Below the pieces are notes generated by a model that was given only the letters and a program-made list of their open reading frames with translations, was not told where the DNA came from and did no database searches. This document shows positions 32,001 through 39,996 of a stretch of DNA of 64,000 nt, piece after piece. The stretch covers positions 186,001-250,000 of the forward strand of contig NZ_WRPO01000002.1 in assembly GCF_009746585.1 (NCBI RefSeq), in the 5' to 3' direction. This DNA is from Novosphingobium aquimarinum. GTDB taxonomy: Bacteria; Pseudomonadota; Alphaproteobacteria; Sphingomonadales; Sphingomonadaceae. How positions within the stretch are numbered: position 1 is the first letter of the stretch; each line of letters opens with the position of its first letter. The position numbers and the translations under genes were made by a program.

Positions 32001-33279
32001 CAAGGCGCTGGAAAACTTCCGCAACGTGGTGCAATCCACGCGCGGGCAAGTCGGCTGCATCCAGCTGCGCGGCGAATACGTCTACGTGGCCGAGGGCAAG
32101 GGGGGCTTCCACGTCTACGATGCCGCCTCGATCGGCAACAAGACCTTCTCCGACGCGCTGATCACCGCGCCGTTCTCGCCGCTCGGCCAGGACACGCGGG
32201 TCTCCAGCAAGAACGCGACTTGCATGGCGCTGGCGACCAACCAGCCGGTCTCGGTCAAGCGCAACGACGACATGGCCGCGAACCAGATCAAGGGCGACGA
32301 CGGCAAGCCGGTGATGAAGGCCGACGGCAGCCCGCTGAGCCTGCTCGACGTCAATCAGGAACAGCGCATGCGGGACATCTACCGCTACGCCGTGATCACC
32401 GACAGCGAGGAGGGCCTGATCCTGGTCGATGTCGATACCTTGCAGGACGGCGAGTTCCGCAACAACTTCCTCAAGCGCTCGCTGACCTGGAACCCGGACG
32501 GCGTGCTCAAGGGCGCGCGGCATATCACGCTGGCGGGCGAGATCGCTTACGTGACCGCCGATGCCGGGCTGGTGGTGGTCGATCTGGCGAAGCCACTGGA
32601 GCCCAAGGTCACCGCGGTGCTGCCGGTGGCGGACGCGCGCGCGACGGCGGTGCAGTTCCGCTACTTGTGGCTGACGTCGGGCGCCGGCCTGCAACTGTTC
32701 GACGTGACCAACTTGCGCCAGCCGGTCGCGATCCCCGCCGCCACGGTGCCGCTCGCCGATGCGCAGCGAGTCTATGTCGCACGCACTTACGCCTATGTCG
32801 CGGCGAAGCAGGACGGGCTGGTGATCGTCAACGTGACGCGGCCGGAAAGCCCGCGGATCTACCAGAAGGTCACGCTCGACGGGCAGCTCAACGATGCGAT
32901 GGACGTGGTCGTCGCCACCACCAACGCCTCGCTGTTCGCTTACGTCGCCGATGGCCGCAACGGGCTCAAGGTGCTGCAGCTCACCTCGCCAGAAATCCAG
33001 CCCAACTTCTACGGCTTCTCGCCGCCGCCCAAGCCCGAGCTGATCGCCTGGGCGCGCACCCCTTCACCGGCCCGCGCGCTGTCCAAGGGTCTCGACCGCG
33101 ACCGCGGTGTCGACGAGACCGGCGGGCAGATCGCAGTGTTCGGCCGGCTCGGCTCGCGGCCTTTCACGCGGCCCGAGATGGAAAAGCTGTTCATCAATCG
33201 GCGCGGCGTGCCCTATAAGGTGAGCGACGAGCCGGACATGACCGCCTGGATCCCCATGCGGCGCCTCGCCAAGGATTGA
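29071..33279 (+). CDS. Decaheme c-type cytochrome with C-terminal LVIVD beta-propeller
   Basis: 1402 residues; start overlaps the barrel stop (TGATG). Signal peptide ends near AVPATTVFAS. Ten CXXCH motifs lie between residues 65 and about 884: CVSCH, CIDCH, CGACH, CSSCH, CMNCH, CADCH, CNDCH, CFTCH, CGGCH and CTDCH. From about residue 995 the protein has no heme site but repeats such as LILVDVDTLQDGEF, LVVVDLAKPLEPKV and LVIVNVTRPESPRI, the LVIVD pattern of a beta-propeller. A charged, His- and Lys-rich loop (about 385-430) interrupts the heme part. The fusion suggests a surface or periplasmic electron carrier with a binding propeller. It is larger than known decaheme MtrA or MtrC proteins. 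Confidence 0.9.
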   Translation: MRHPMPISRLLLIVAALLAILAVPATTVFASGGEKPVSRDYSLVKAGPAPARQTQAEVDAKSAGCVSCHTASDAPSMHATPAVKLGCIDCHGGNASVMGNPELGFEHPQYVAAREQAHVLPKYPESWHYPHSRNPERSYTLLNKESPEFVRFVNPGDYRIAREACGACHMPVIEAAERSIMASGAMLWGGGSYNNGILPFKNYVLGEAYTREGEPAVIQSPGEKPGTITKEQEARGAIATLYPLPAWTVVPPADVFRVFERGGRNINTQFAEVGLPNPTGLIQRLEEPGRPDIRQSNRGPGTGLRVSIPVLNITKTRLNDPFTWFMGTNDQPGDYRSSGCSSCHVIYANSREPRESSIYAPLGRDGQSITKDPTIARLKQPGAHGGLKGGHDDAKHGDEGYGEKVAYEGGKKEAKDEGHHEGWKDPEPYSRSDEDDREYGHPLQHVFTRAIPTSMCMNCHMHQPNVFVNPYLGYTMWDYESDAPAMWPKNQRYPTAEEVHLAYERNPEAAAARGRWADVDFLRNVYDLNKDLKDTQFADYHGHGWNFRAVFKRDRDGNLLDKDGNQATYGTDTAHMVANDDPEKFRKGGEGKWVQPGTNPGKAVHMMDIHAEKGMQCADCHFAQDAHGNGLIYTEVANAVEIRCNDCHGTADAYPTLMTSGPAAPPKGNNLALLRNPDGSRRFEWSTDSFGRRHLIQRSIADPGLQWNVSLVKNSVDPASPEFNAKSARAKLMSASGADDGTFGFGPGVPLEDRAHKDGEMACFTCHLSWSTSCGGCHLPIEANWKTVMHHYEGEETRNFATYNPQVARDQIFQLGKHMTTKGNQVAPIRSSSALVLSSTNVNRERIYVQQPPVSAPGYSSQAFAPHFPHTVRLTETKTCTDCHVSAQDDNNAIMAQTLLLGTNFVNFVGLNAWVGLDSGIEAVRVTEWDEPQAVIGSYLQKYAYPDYWRMHVDDNKRELKSWVRGKAFDAAGSGETKALENFRNVVQSTRGQVGCIQLRGEYVYVAEGKGGFHVYDAASIGNKTFSDALITAPFSPLGQDTRVSSKNATCMALATNQPVSVKRNDDMAANQIKGDDGKPVMKADGSPLSLLDVNQEQRMRDIYRYAVITDSEEGLILVDVDTLQDGEFRNNFLKRSLTWNPDGVLKGARHITLAGEIAYVTADAGLVVVDLAKPLEPKVTAVLPVADARATAVQFRYLWLTSGAGLQLFDVTNLRQPVAIPAATVPLADAQRVYVARTYAYVAAKQDGLVIVNVTRPESPRIYQKVTLDGQLNDAMDVVVATTNASLFAYVADGRNGLKVLQLTSPEIQPNFYGFSPPPKPELIAWARTPSPARALSKGLDRDRGVDETGGQIAVFGRLGSRPFTRPEMEKLFINRRGVPYKVSDEPDMTAWIPMRRLAKD

Positions 33280-33911
33280 GCGATTCCAAATTGAGCGCGT
33301 TGGCGCAACTTCCAGCAGGCGCTTTTCGTCGTCAGGACGAGAGTGATGATGGCCGCTTCTACGCGCCCGAACGGCTGGTCACGCATATCGACGAAGGCGC
33401 GATCGCGGCGCTGACCGCGCACTATCGCAGTGTCCTGTCGCCGGGGGCCGATGTGCTCGATCTGATGTCGAGCTGGGTGAGCCATTTGCCGGACGATCTG
33501 CGGCTCGGCGACGTCGTCGGGCAAGGCATGAACCGCGCCGAACTGGAGGCGAATCCGCGCCTGACGCAGCGACTGATGCACGATCTCAACCGCGATCCCG
33601 GCCTGCCGCTTGGCGATGCCGCGTTCGACGCGGCGCTGTGCTGCGTATCGGTGCAATACCTCGTCCAGCCCGCCGAAGTGTTCTCCGACGTCCGGCGCAT
33701 GCTGCGACCGGGTGGCCGGGTCCACATTTCCATCTCGAACCGCTGCTTCCCGACCAAAGCAGTGCGGATCTGGCTCGAACTGGATCTGCAGAACCGCGCC
33801 CGCCTCGTCGCGCTCTACCTGGAGGCGGCGGGATTCCGAGATATCGGCGGCGATGTCCTCGCCGACGGCCTGCATGGCGATCCGCTGATCGTGGTGAGCG
33901 GTACGGCCTGA
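33276..33911 (+). CDS. Class I SAM-dependent methyltransferase-like protein
   Basis: 211 residues from the TTG overlapping the decaheme stop (TTGA); a second TTG at 33291 is possible. Residues include VLDLMSSWVSHLP at the position of the SAM-binding loop (without the usual GxGxG), DAALCCVSVQYL as motif IV, and RMLRPGGRVHIS as the post-motif region, so it belongs to the Methyltransf_11-like fold. The lack of a glycine-rich loop is typical of a subgroup annotated as methyltransferases of unknown substrate. It closes the plus-strand operon and lacks a signal peptide, so it should be cytoplasmic. Confidence 0.8.
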   Translation: MSDSKLSALAQLPAGAFRRQDESDDGRFYAPERLVTHIDEGAIAALTAHYRSVLSPGADVLDLMSSWVSHLPDDLRLGDVVGQGMNRAELEANPRLTQRLMHDLNRDPGLPLGDAAFDAALCCVSVQYLVQPAEVFSDVRRMLRPGGRVHISISNRCFPTKAVRIWLELDLQNRARLVALYLEAAGFRDIGGDVLADGLHGDPLIVVSGTA

Positions 33912-33917
33912 TCGCCC

Positions 33918-34769
33918 TCAGCGCTCGCGTCGCTCCCGGTCGATCAGTTGCACCACCGGCAGGAATTTCTCGTCGTAGCGCGCGAGGATCTGCGCGCCTT
34001 CGACGCCTTCCATGTGCGAGATCAATCGTCGTCCGTCCCAACGATGCAGCGTGAGCACCGGCGGCTCGTTGGAAATCATCGCCCGGCCATCGGGACGCGT
34101 GATATCGATGGCCGTCAGGTCCAGCGCGGCGAGTGGGGCCGTCGATCCCGCCACCGTCAGCGCGATGCCGTTCCACACCGTGCTGATCGGGCGGTGAAGA
34201 TGGCCGGACAGGATCGCGACGACCTGATCGTGCCCCGCGACGGTTGTGGCAAAGCGTTGGATCCAGGGTTCCTCGGCGCCGCTGTCGAGCCAGGCGATCC
34301 CCGATTCAAACGGCGGATGATGCATGACAATGATACAGGGGCGGTCCGCACGCGGCGCCAGCGCCTTCTCGAGCCAGTCCGCGCGAACCTCGCAGAACGC
34401 ACCGCCGTGACGACCCTCCTCGAGCGTGTCGATGACGATGATGCTGATCGCGGGGTAATCCAGCACGTACTGGACGAAGCCGTCCTGCGCCGGGACTTGC
34501 GGAAACGCCTCGATCAGCGCGCTGCGCATGTCGTGATTTCCCGCCGCCGGCCAGACCGGGTAGGCGCAGTCCTGCAGCGCCTCCTGCAAGAGCGCATAGC
34601 TTTCGCGATCGCCGTACTCGGTCAGATCGCCCGTCAGCAGCAGGAGATCGGGCCGGTCCGGGCCGTCGTTCAATCGGTTCAAGACGGCGCGAAGCCGTCG
34701 CAAGTTGTGTTCGTCGGCGTTCCCGCGGTCGAAGCCGACATGGATATCCGTAATCTGTGCGATCAGCAC
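33918..34769 (-). CDS. CpdA-like metallophosphoesterase (cyclic nucleotide phosphodiesterase type)
   Basis: 283 residues of the calcineurin-like fold. All metal motifs are present: DIH (Asp8, His10), GDLTEYG (about 47-53), GNHD (about 77-80), MHHPP (about 149-153) and GHLHRP (about 188-193). The layout and the ending resemble the class III cyclic-nucleotide phosphodiesterases such as CpdA, which hydrolyse cAMP. It is the last gene of a minus-strand operon with the FHA-decaheme protein, cytochrome b and the cNMP-binding flavoprotein (24-bp gap), and it faces the operon that holds the cyclase. Turning off a cyclic-nucleotide signal in this block is the natural inference. Other phosphodiesterase activities cannot be excluded. 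Confidence 0.85.
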   Translation of the reverse strand: MLIAQITDIHVGFDRGNADEHNLRRLRAVLNRLNDGPDRPDLLLLTGDLTEYGDRESYALLQEALQDCAYPVWPAAGNHDMRSALIEAFPQVPAQDGFVQYVLDYPAISIIVIDTLEEGRHGGAFCEVRADWLEKALAPRADRPCIIVMHHPPFESGIAWLDSGAEEPWIQRFATTVAGHDQVVAILSGHLHRPISTVWNGIALTVAGSTAPLAALDLTAIDITRPDGRAMISNEPPVLTLHRWDGRRLISHMEGVEGAQILARYDEKFLPVVQLIDRERRER

Positions 34770-34793
34770 ATGAGCCTTCCTGTCTCCCGCGCT

Positions 34794-36542
34794 CTAACTC
34801 GCTTCGTTCGTTTTCTTCTTATCGTTGATCGTCGTCTTGGCTGGCTTGGAATCGTCGAATTGGGAGAGAACTCCTTGCGCCGGCGTATGGAAGCCATGGC
34901 ACATCGCGCACGTCGAGGGAATTTTGGGGGCCCTGGCGTCCTCCCCGAGGTGGCAGGTGCGGCAATCCTTCACGCCGGGTAGCAGCAAGTCGGTGTTGCT
35001 GGTCGAGGCGTCCGCCAGATGGCAGGTCTCGCATTTTTCCTGGCTGTGCGGTTCGTGATCGAACCAGCCCTTGTGGAAGTAGCGCGTCTGCAGCGTCACC
35101 GGCATCACTCCGGGCTTGCCGCCCTGAAACTCGGGACGATGGCATTCGCCGCAAACACCCTGAGGCGACAGCGCCGTGCGCCATTGCAGTCCGCGCCAGA
35201 CCGGCGCCGAGAAGGCGAAGCGGTACGGTCCCTCGGAATAGAGCCCGGGCCGGCGCCGCGGATTGGGCAGCGGCCGCGAGACGTCCGCGGAATTCAGCTC
35301 GGCGACGATCTTCTGGATATTGCCATGGTCGAGCTTGCGGAACTGGCCACCGACTTCATCGAAGGACAAGCTGTGACAAGCCTCGCAATCGCGGTCCATA
35401 TCGACCTTGACGAACCGGGCGCCGTCCTGGGTCGGATGGTGGCAATCCTTGCATTCCATCCCGTTGGATCCGTAGCCGCGCTCCGCACCGATGTTCGCCG
35501 CCATCCGCGCAACCCCGCCGCGCGGATCGAGATGGAGCTTGTGCGGGAACTTGAGGCCGTTGTCCTCTTTCAGGTCGCCGTCGAGCGGCACGCGCTTGAT
35601 CGTCCTGGTTGCGGGATCGGCGACGATCGCCGGCATGAATTGCGGGTGCTCCAGGCCGAAATCGGACGCGTTGCCAAGCCGCGTGTCGGCCAGGTTGCTT
35701 TTGAGATCGGCATGGCAGTCCGAGCAGAACTGCTGGTTCTCTGCTTGCAGTTCGACCGGGCCCTCGTGCTCGCTATGGCAGTCCGAGCACGAGTCCTGCC
35801 CTTCCTTGCCGAACGTCTCCGCCACCGACCACAAGAGCTTGGTACCCCAGGGCTGGTTGCCGTGCGCGGCGAGCAACCGCTCGCGGCTGGCGTGGTCGTG
35901 CGTGTCCTTGTGGCAGGACTTGCAGGTCTCGTCGCGGACCGAAACGAAAGCATCGACGTGGCAAGATTCGCAGCTGTCCTTGAGCGAATGGTGCGCCAGG
36001 CTGAGCTCTCCGGTGCTCCATGCGGCATCGCCGATCACTTTTTCCTTCGCCGCCGCATCGCGCGTGGCGTGGCTGATGATCGGCACCGCGAGGAACGCAG
36101 CGAGAATGACGAGCACGAGGGCCCACGAAATCCAGCGCTTGCTCGGCAGCACGCCAGCGAGCGAGAAGCCCTGCTTTTCCTCGAGATCCCCGCCGACCGA
36201 GGCGGTCTTGCGCACGGTGAGAAGGACATCCTCGCCTTCGCGCCCGATCGTGATGCGATACGTCGCAAATCCCAGTTCGGCGCCGATTTGCGGATCGATT
36301 TCCGCCGCCTTGGCATCGGTTCCATCGACGCTGAAGCCGAGCGTACCAGTGGCCTCGATCGCGACACGTCCACCCGCGAGCAGGCTCATCCGCGCGTGCC
36401 GCGATTCGAGCGCAAGATCGGGCAGATGGATGTCGCACTCCGCCGAGCGACCGATCGTCAGGACATTGCTTGCCAGGTCCGTATCGCGAACGATTTCGCG
36501 CCCGGTGGCCGTAACGTCGATCGACCTGAGCTTGAACGCCAT
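34794..36542 (-). CDS. FHA domain-TM-decaheme cytochrome c fusion
   Basis: 582 residues. Residues about 5-110 are an FHA domain with the phosphothreonine-reading residues present: GRS (31-33) and SRHA (47-50). A single TM helix follows (about 137-157), then a periplasmic part with ten CXXCH sites from residue 191 on: CESCH, CKSCH, CSDCH twice, CKDCH, CEACH, CGECH, CETCH, CRTCH and CAMCH. Several extra His residues could serve as distal ligands; the pattern fits the cytochrome c3/c7-like multiheme group. The FHA should face the cytoplasm (no N-terminal signal, charge pattern consistent). This would tie a Ser/Thr phosphorylation signal to an electron-transfer protein. No kinase gene is in the window. 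Nine bp from the cytochrome b gene. Confidence 0.9.
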   Translation of the reverse strand: MAFKLRSIDVTATGREIVRDTDLASNVLTIGRSAECDIHLPDLALESRHARMSLLAGGRVAIEATGTLGFSVDGTDAKAAEIDPQIGAELGFATYRITIGREGEDVLLTVRKTASVGGDLEEKQGFSLAGVLPSKRWISWALVLVILAAFLAVPIISHATRDAAAKEKVIGDAAWSTGELSLAHHSLKDSCESCHVDAFVSVRDETCKSCHKDTHDHASRERLLAAHGNQPWGTKLLWSVAETFGKEGQDSCSDCHSEHEGPVELQAENQQFCSDCHADLKSNLADTRLGNASDFGLEHPQFMPAIVADPATRTIKRVPLDGDLKEDNGLKFPHKLHLDPRGGVARMAANIGAERGYGSNGMECKDCHHPTQDGARFVKVDMDRDCEACHSLSFDEVGGQFRKLDHGNIQKIVAELNSADVSRPLPNPRRRPGLYSEGPYRFAFSAPVWRGLQWRTALSPQGVCGECHRPEFQGGKPGVMPVTLQTRYFHKGWFDHEPHSQEKCETCHLADASTSNTDLLLPGVKDCRTCHLGEDARAPKIPSTCAMCHGFHTPAQGVLSQFDDSKPAKTTINDKKKTNEAS

Positions 36543-36551
36543 CGCCGCGGC

Positions 36552-37421
36552 CTACCAGTAGAAGAAGACGCTGACGATGTGCGCGGCGAGCGCGGCGATC
36601 AGGGCCAGCGTCGCGGGGACGTGCACGAATAGCCAGGATTCCAGCAGCGCCTTGAGCTTCATGTGCCGGCGGATGCGCTCGAGCTGCCCCTTGCGCCGCA
36701 TCAGCAGGCGCTGGACGCGCTTCGCATCCTTGTCGGACGCAGGCACGTCGTCGAACACGGCGATGGCCCGTGTCGTCTTGCAGCCGGGGTAGTAGTTGAA
36801 CGTGCGCCGCCAGAAGCCCGCCGAGAATGGGCTATCGCCCAGCGCCGCCAGCACCGTATCGGCCTGATCGCGCGGCAGTGGCTGCGCCGCCTCGTTGAGC
36901 TGGCGGTCGAGCGCTTTCAGGCCTTCGAGCATTTGTCGCTGCGTCATCTCACGGCGGTTGAGGCTGAGTTCGGCCGGGATCGTGCTGTAGAACCAGATGC
37001 CGACGATGCCCGAGACGATCACCAGCATCATCAGCGCATAGGCCAGTGTATGCACGTTCCAGCCGAGCTGGAAACCGGTGTGGAGTGTGGCGATGACGAT
37101 CAGTGAAAGTCCGAGATAGACGTGCGCCGACGTCCAGGCCTTCAGCGACCAGCCACCCTCGGTGATCGCACGCTTGCGAAAGCCCAGCAGCGAGAGCCAC
37201 ACGATCAGCCCCGCGCCGATCGTCCCCAGCGTGTAGCCCACCCAGGTCCCGCCATTGGGGCGCGGCTCGACGTCGATCAGGAAATAGGCGGCGATGCAGA
37301 CCAGCATCAGCAGGCTCGACAGCTTGAGCCAGCGGAAGCTGCGATGCTGCAGGAAGCTCTCGTGGTCGGTGCGGAATTCGCGGCCCGCCTGGAGCGCGCC
37401 CGAGGAGAGGTTGGTCGCCAT
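36552..37421 (-). CDS. Five-helix membrane cytochrome b-like protein with diheme histidine pattern
   Basis: 289 residues; the ATG overlaps the stop of the upstream flavoprotein (TGATG). Hydrophobic helices lie at about 33-50, 61-82, 97-118, 126-147 and 264-287. His100 and His114 in one helix and His267 and His281 in the last are each 14 residues apart, the spacing that lets two helices hold two b hemes across a membrane. A cytoplasmic loop of about 110 residues separates helices four and five. It probably passes electrons from the flavo-iron-sulfur protein to the periplasmic decaheme protein encoded next. The overall family is not one I can name; ferric-reductase-like or cytochrome b561-like relatives are possible. 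Confidence 0.82.
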   Translation of the reverse strand: MATNLSSGALQAGREFRTDHESFLQHRSFRWLKLSSLLMLVCIAAYFLIDVEPRPNGGTWVGYTLGTIGAGLIVWLSLLGFRKRAITEGGWSLKAWTSAHVYLGLSLIVIATLHTGFQLGWNVHTLAYALMMLVIVSGIVGIWFYSTIPAELSLNRREMTQRQMLEGLKALDRQLNEAAQPLPRDQADTVLAALGDSPFSAGFWRRTFNYYPGCKTTRAIAVFDDVPASDKDAKRVQRLLMRRKGQLERIRRHMKLKALLESWLFVHVPATLALIAALAAHIVSVFFYW

Positions 37422-39967
37422 CAGCCTTCGTCCACCATGTTGGTGACCGAAAGGAACACGTCGGGCGAGACGCGGATCGCGGCGCCGGTCGGGCACGCGC
37501 GCACGCAGCTCGGACCGCCTTCGATACCAGTGCACATGTCGCACTTGATCGCCTTCTTGACCTGATCGCCCTGCGAATTCTTCTTGCGCCACAGCTTCGA
37601 GGCCTCGCCCGGGCCCGGCCCCTTGCCGAGGAACATCCAGGCGAGCAGCGATGGTTTCTTGGGCGGCCGGGCGTCCATCCGGATGACGCCGTAGGGGCAG
37701 TTGCGCTGGCAGTTGCCGCAGCCGATGCAGGTCTCGTCGATCGAGACTTCGCCGTCGGGCCCGCGATGCAGCGCATTGGGCGGGCAGTCGGCCATGCAGT
37801 GCGGGTGTTCGCAATGACGGCAACTGGTCGGCACGTGCAAGTGCGCGAACGTCAGTCCGGCTTCGCGATCGAGCCGCGAGAGGCCGTCGTGGCTGTCGGC
37901 GCAGGCCTTTTCGCAATTGTCGCAGCCGACGCACAGCGTTTCGTCGATCAGCAGCACGTCGGTCGCCTCGCCGATGCCTTGCGAGACGAGGAAGTCGGCT
38001 TGTTCGGAATAGAGCTGAACGATCGTGGAGAAGTTCTCCTTGCGCGATTCGATCATCTCGTTGGTGCGGCGGCGCACTTCCATCTCCTTGCGCGCCGATG
38101 CGAACAGCGCGGGCTTCGCCTGCAGCACGCGCTGGAAAGCCTCGCCGTCGAGCTCGATGACGTCGGATTTGATCGCCGCGCGCACCGTTGCCGAGCGTGG
38201 GAGATCGTCGATCAGCGCCATTTCGCCGACATAGGAGCCTGCGGGCAGGTAGGAGAGGAACACCGGCTTGCCGCCGATGTTCTTCTCGACCGTCATCGAT
38301 CCGGAACGGATGACGAAGATGTTCTTGCCGCGATCGCCCTCGGTGATGATCTCGGTGCCTGCCGGGATCGTCTTGAACTTGGCAGTGGCCATGACTTCGG
38401 AAAGGTCTTCGGCGGTGAGGCCCGATCCGAACATCTGCAACAGCTGTCGCTCGGTCGAAATCCGCTCGATCTCGCGCTTGGCGGGCGGGACCTGGCTCAT
38501 CAGCTTGAGCGCGGCGTTGCGGCTGATCTCGACACAGATCGTCTGCTCGGCGGCGACCACGGTGGCGCTGCGGCGGCGGCCGGAAATCAGGCCGACTTCC
38601 CCGAAGATCGAGCCTTGCGGGATCGTCACCGTCTTGGTCGGATCGTTCTTGTCGATCCGGACGGACACGCTGCCCTCGACGATGGCGAACAGCGAGGAGC
38701 CCGGCGCGCTCTTTTCGAAAATCGTCTCTCCCGCGGCATAGGCACGCATGTCCGAATCGAGCATGAATTCGCGCAGCTGCAGCGTGCTCATGTCGTGCAG
38801 GATCGAGACGTTGGCCTTGAGATGCGCCAGCCAGTCCTCGACCGACTTATTGTGCGGCAGTCCCGCAAAGGTCTCGACCAACAGCGGTTCGTCGGCGGGC
38901 TTGAGCTCGGTGTTGCCGTTGATGAACTCGACGACGTCGTAGCCCTGGTTCATGCAGTGCTTGATCAGCGGATAGCCCGCCAGCGCGCCGATCACGAAGA
39001 TGCCGGGCGCGGTCGATTCGAACACCGGCGAAAGCGTTGGATAGGCCTGGCGGTCGTCGCTGGTGAACTCGATGCCGCACTGTTCGACGAACGTGCGCGG
39101 CGGCGCCGAACCGATGCGTGCGATCACGCGGTCGCATTTGATCCGCTCCTCGCCGTCGCGCGTCGAAAGCGTGACCCAGCCTTCCTCGACTTGCTTGATC
39201 TCGGATTCGTAGCGGATCGTCAGCTTGCCCTCGGCATCGTCCTCGATCAGCGCCTTGGCATTGGGCTCCTTGGCGTTGGCGAAGCTTTCGCGAACGTTGG
39301 TCGACTTGGGCTTGCGGTTGAGAATCGAGACGACGTTGCGCTGCGCCGGATCCTCGGCCAGACCGCGCGCGTTCTCGATCCCCGCATCGCCCACGCCGAC
39401 GACGACGATATGCTCGTCCAGCACTTCGGTCGGATCGTCGAGCTGGTACGTCACATGCGGCAAGTCGCCGCCGGGCGCAGTGACGAGCGTCGGGTTGCCT
39501 TGCGTGCCGATGGCGAGAATCACCGTTTCGGCGATGATCGTCTCGCCGCTCGTCAGCTCGATTTCGTAAGGCGGTTCGTGGCGCTGGATTTCCTGTACCT
39601 CGTCGGGCTTGCCGCGCCGGCGCATGACGATTTTCTGGACGCTGCCCGGGATCGCCGGACCGGTGCCGCGGATCGCCTTGACCTCGGCGTTGTACTTGAC
39701 GTTGATCTTGAGCTCGTCGGTACGGCCGACCCACTTTTCCAGGATCTGTTCACGCTTGCCGGCATCGAACTCGTGATCGGAGCGCAAGATCAACTGGTTG
39801 GGCGTCGCCATGACGTGCTTGCCCTTCTGATACTTGTAAATCGTATCGGACAAGTGATCGGTCTTCTCGAGCAGAACATGCGGGATGCCGAGCGCGGCGG
39901 CACGCCCCGCGGCGCTCATTCCGGCCGGTCCGGACCCGACAACAGCTATGCGAACGCGAGTTTCCAC
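37421..39967 (-). CDS. NAD(P)/FAD oxidoreductase fused to two cNMP-binding domains and a polyferredoxin
   Basis: 848 residues from the GTG at 39967, chosen because GGGGGTGAA lies at good spacing; the open frame reaches 40030 at a TTG. Residues about 6-340 form a two-dinucleotide-fold flavoprotein of the thioredoxin-reductase type (GSGPAG at 11-16, GVGDAG near 191-196). Two cyclic-nucleotide-binding domains follow (about 385-505 and 515-640), each with an intact phosphate cassette, GEVGLISGRRRSATV at 456-470 and GEMALIDDLPRSATV at 581-595. Cys clusters at about 679-825 (CVGCDNC, CRHCEHPHC, CIGCGNC, CDMC with SCVRAC) should bind about four [4Fe-4S] centres, as in HybA or FdhB subunits. A cytoplasmic electron donor gated by a cyclic nucleotide is the obvious reading. 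Confidence 0.92.
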   Translation of the reverse strand: METRVRIAVVGSGPAGMSAAGRAAALGIPHVLLEKTDHLSDTIYKYQKGKHVMATPNQLILRSDHEFDAGKREQILEKWVGRTDELKINVKYNAEVKAIRGTGPAIPGSVQKIVMRRRGKPDEVQEIQRHEPPYEIELTSGETIIAETVILAIGTQGNPTLVTAPGGDLPHVTYQLDDPTEVLDEHIVVVGVGDAGIENARGLAEDPAQRNVVSILNRKPKSTNVRESFANAKEPNAKALIEDDAEGKLTIRYESEIKQVEEGWVTLSTRDGEERIKCDRVIARIGSAPPRTFVEQCGIEFTSDDRQAYPTLSPVFESTAPGIFVIGALAGYPLIKHCMNQGYDVVEFINGNTELKPADEPLLVETFAGLPHNKSVEDWLAHLKANVSILHDMSTLQLREFMLDSDMRAYAAGETIFEKSAPGSSLFAIVEGSVSVRIDKNDPTKTVTIPQGSIFGEVGLISGRRRSATVVAAEQTICVEISRNAALKLMSQVPPAKREIERISTERQLLQMFGSGLTAEDLSEVMATAKFKTIPAGTEIITEGDRGKNIFVIRSGSMTVEKNIGGKPVFLSYLPAGSYVGEMALIDDLPRSATVRAAIKSDVIELDGEAFQRVLQAKPALFASARKEMEVRRRTNEMIESRKENFSTIVQLYSEQADFLVSQGIGEATDVLLIDETLCVGCDNCEKACADSHDGLSRLDREAGLTFAHLHVPTSCRHCEHPHCMADCPPNALHRGPDGEVSIDETCIGCGNCQRNCPYGVIRMDARPPKKPSLLAWMFLGKGPGPGEASKLWRKKNSQGDQVKKAIKCDMCTGIEGGPSCVRACPTGAAIRVSPDVFLSVTNMVDEG

Positions 39968-39996
39968 CCCTTCACCCCCGTCACAGCCCCAAAAGC

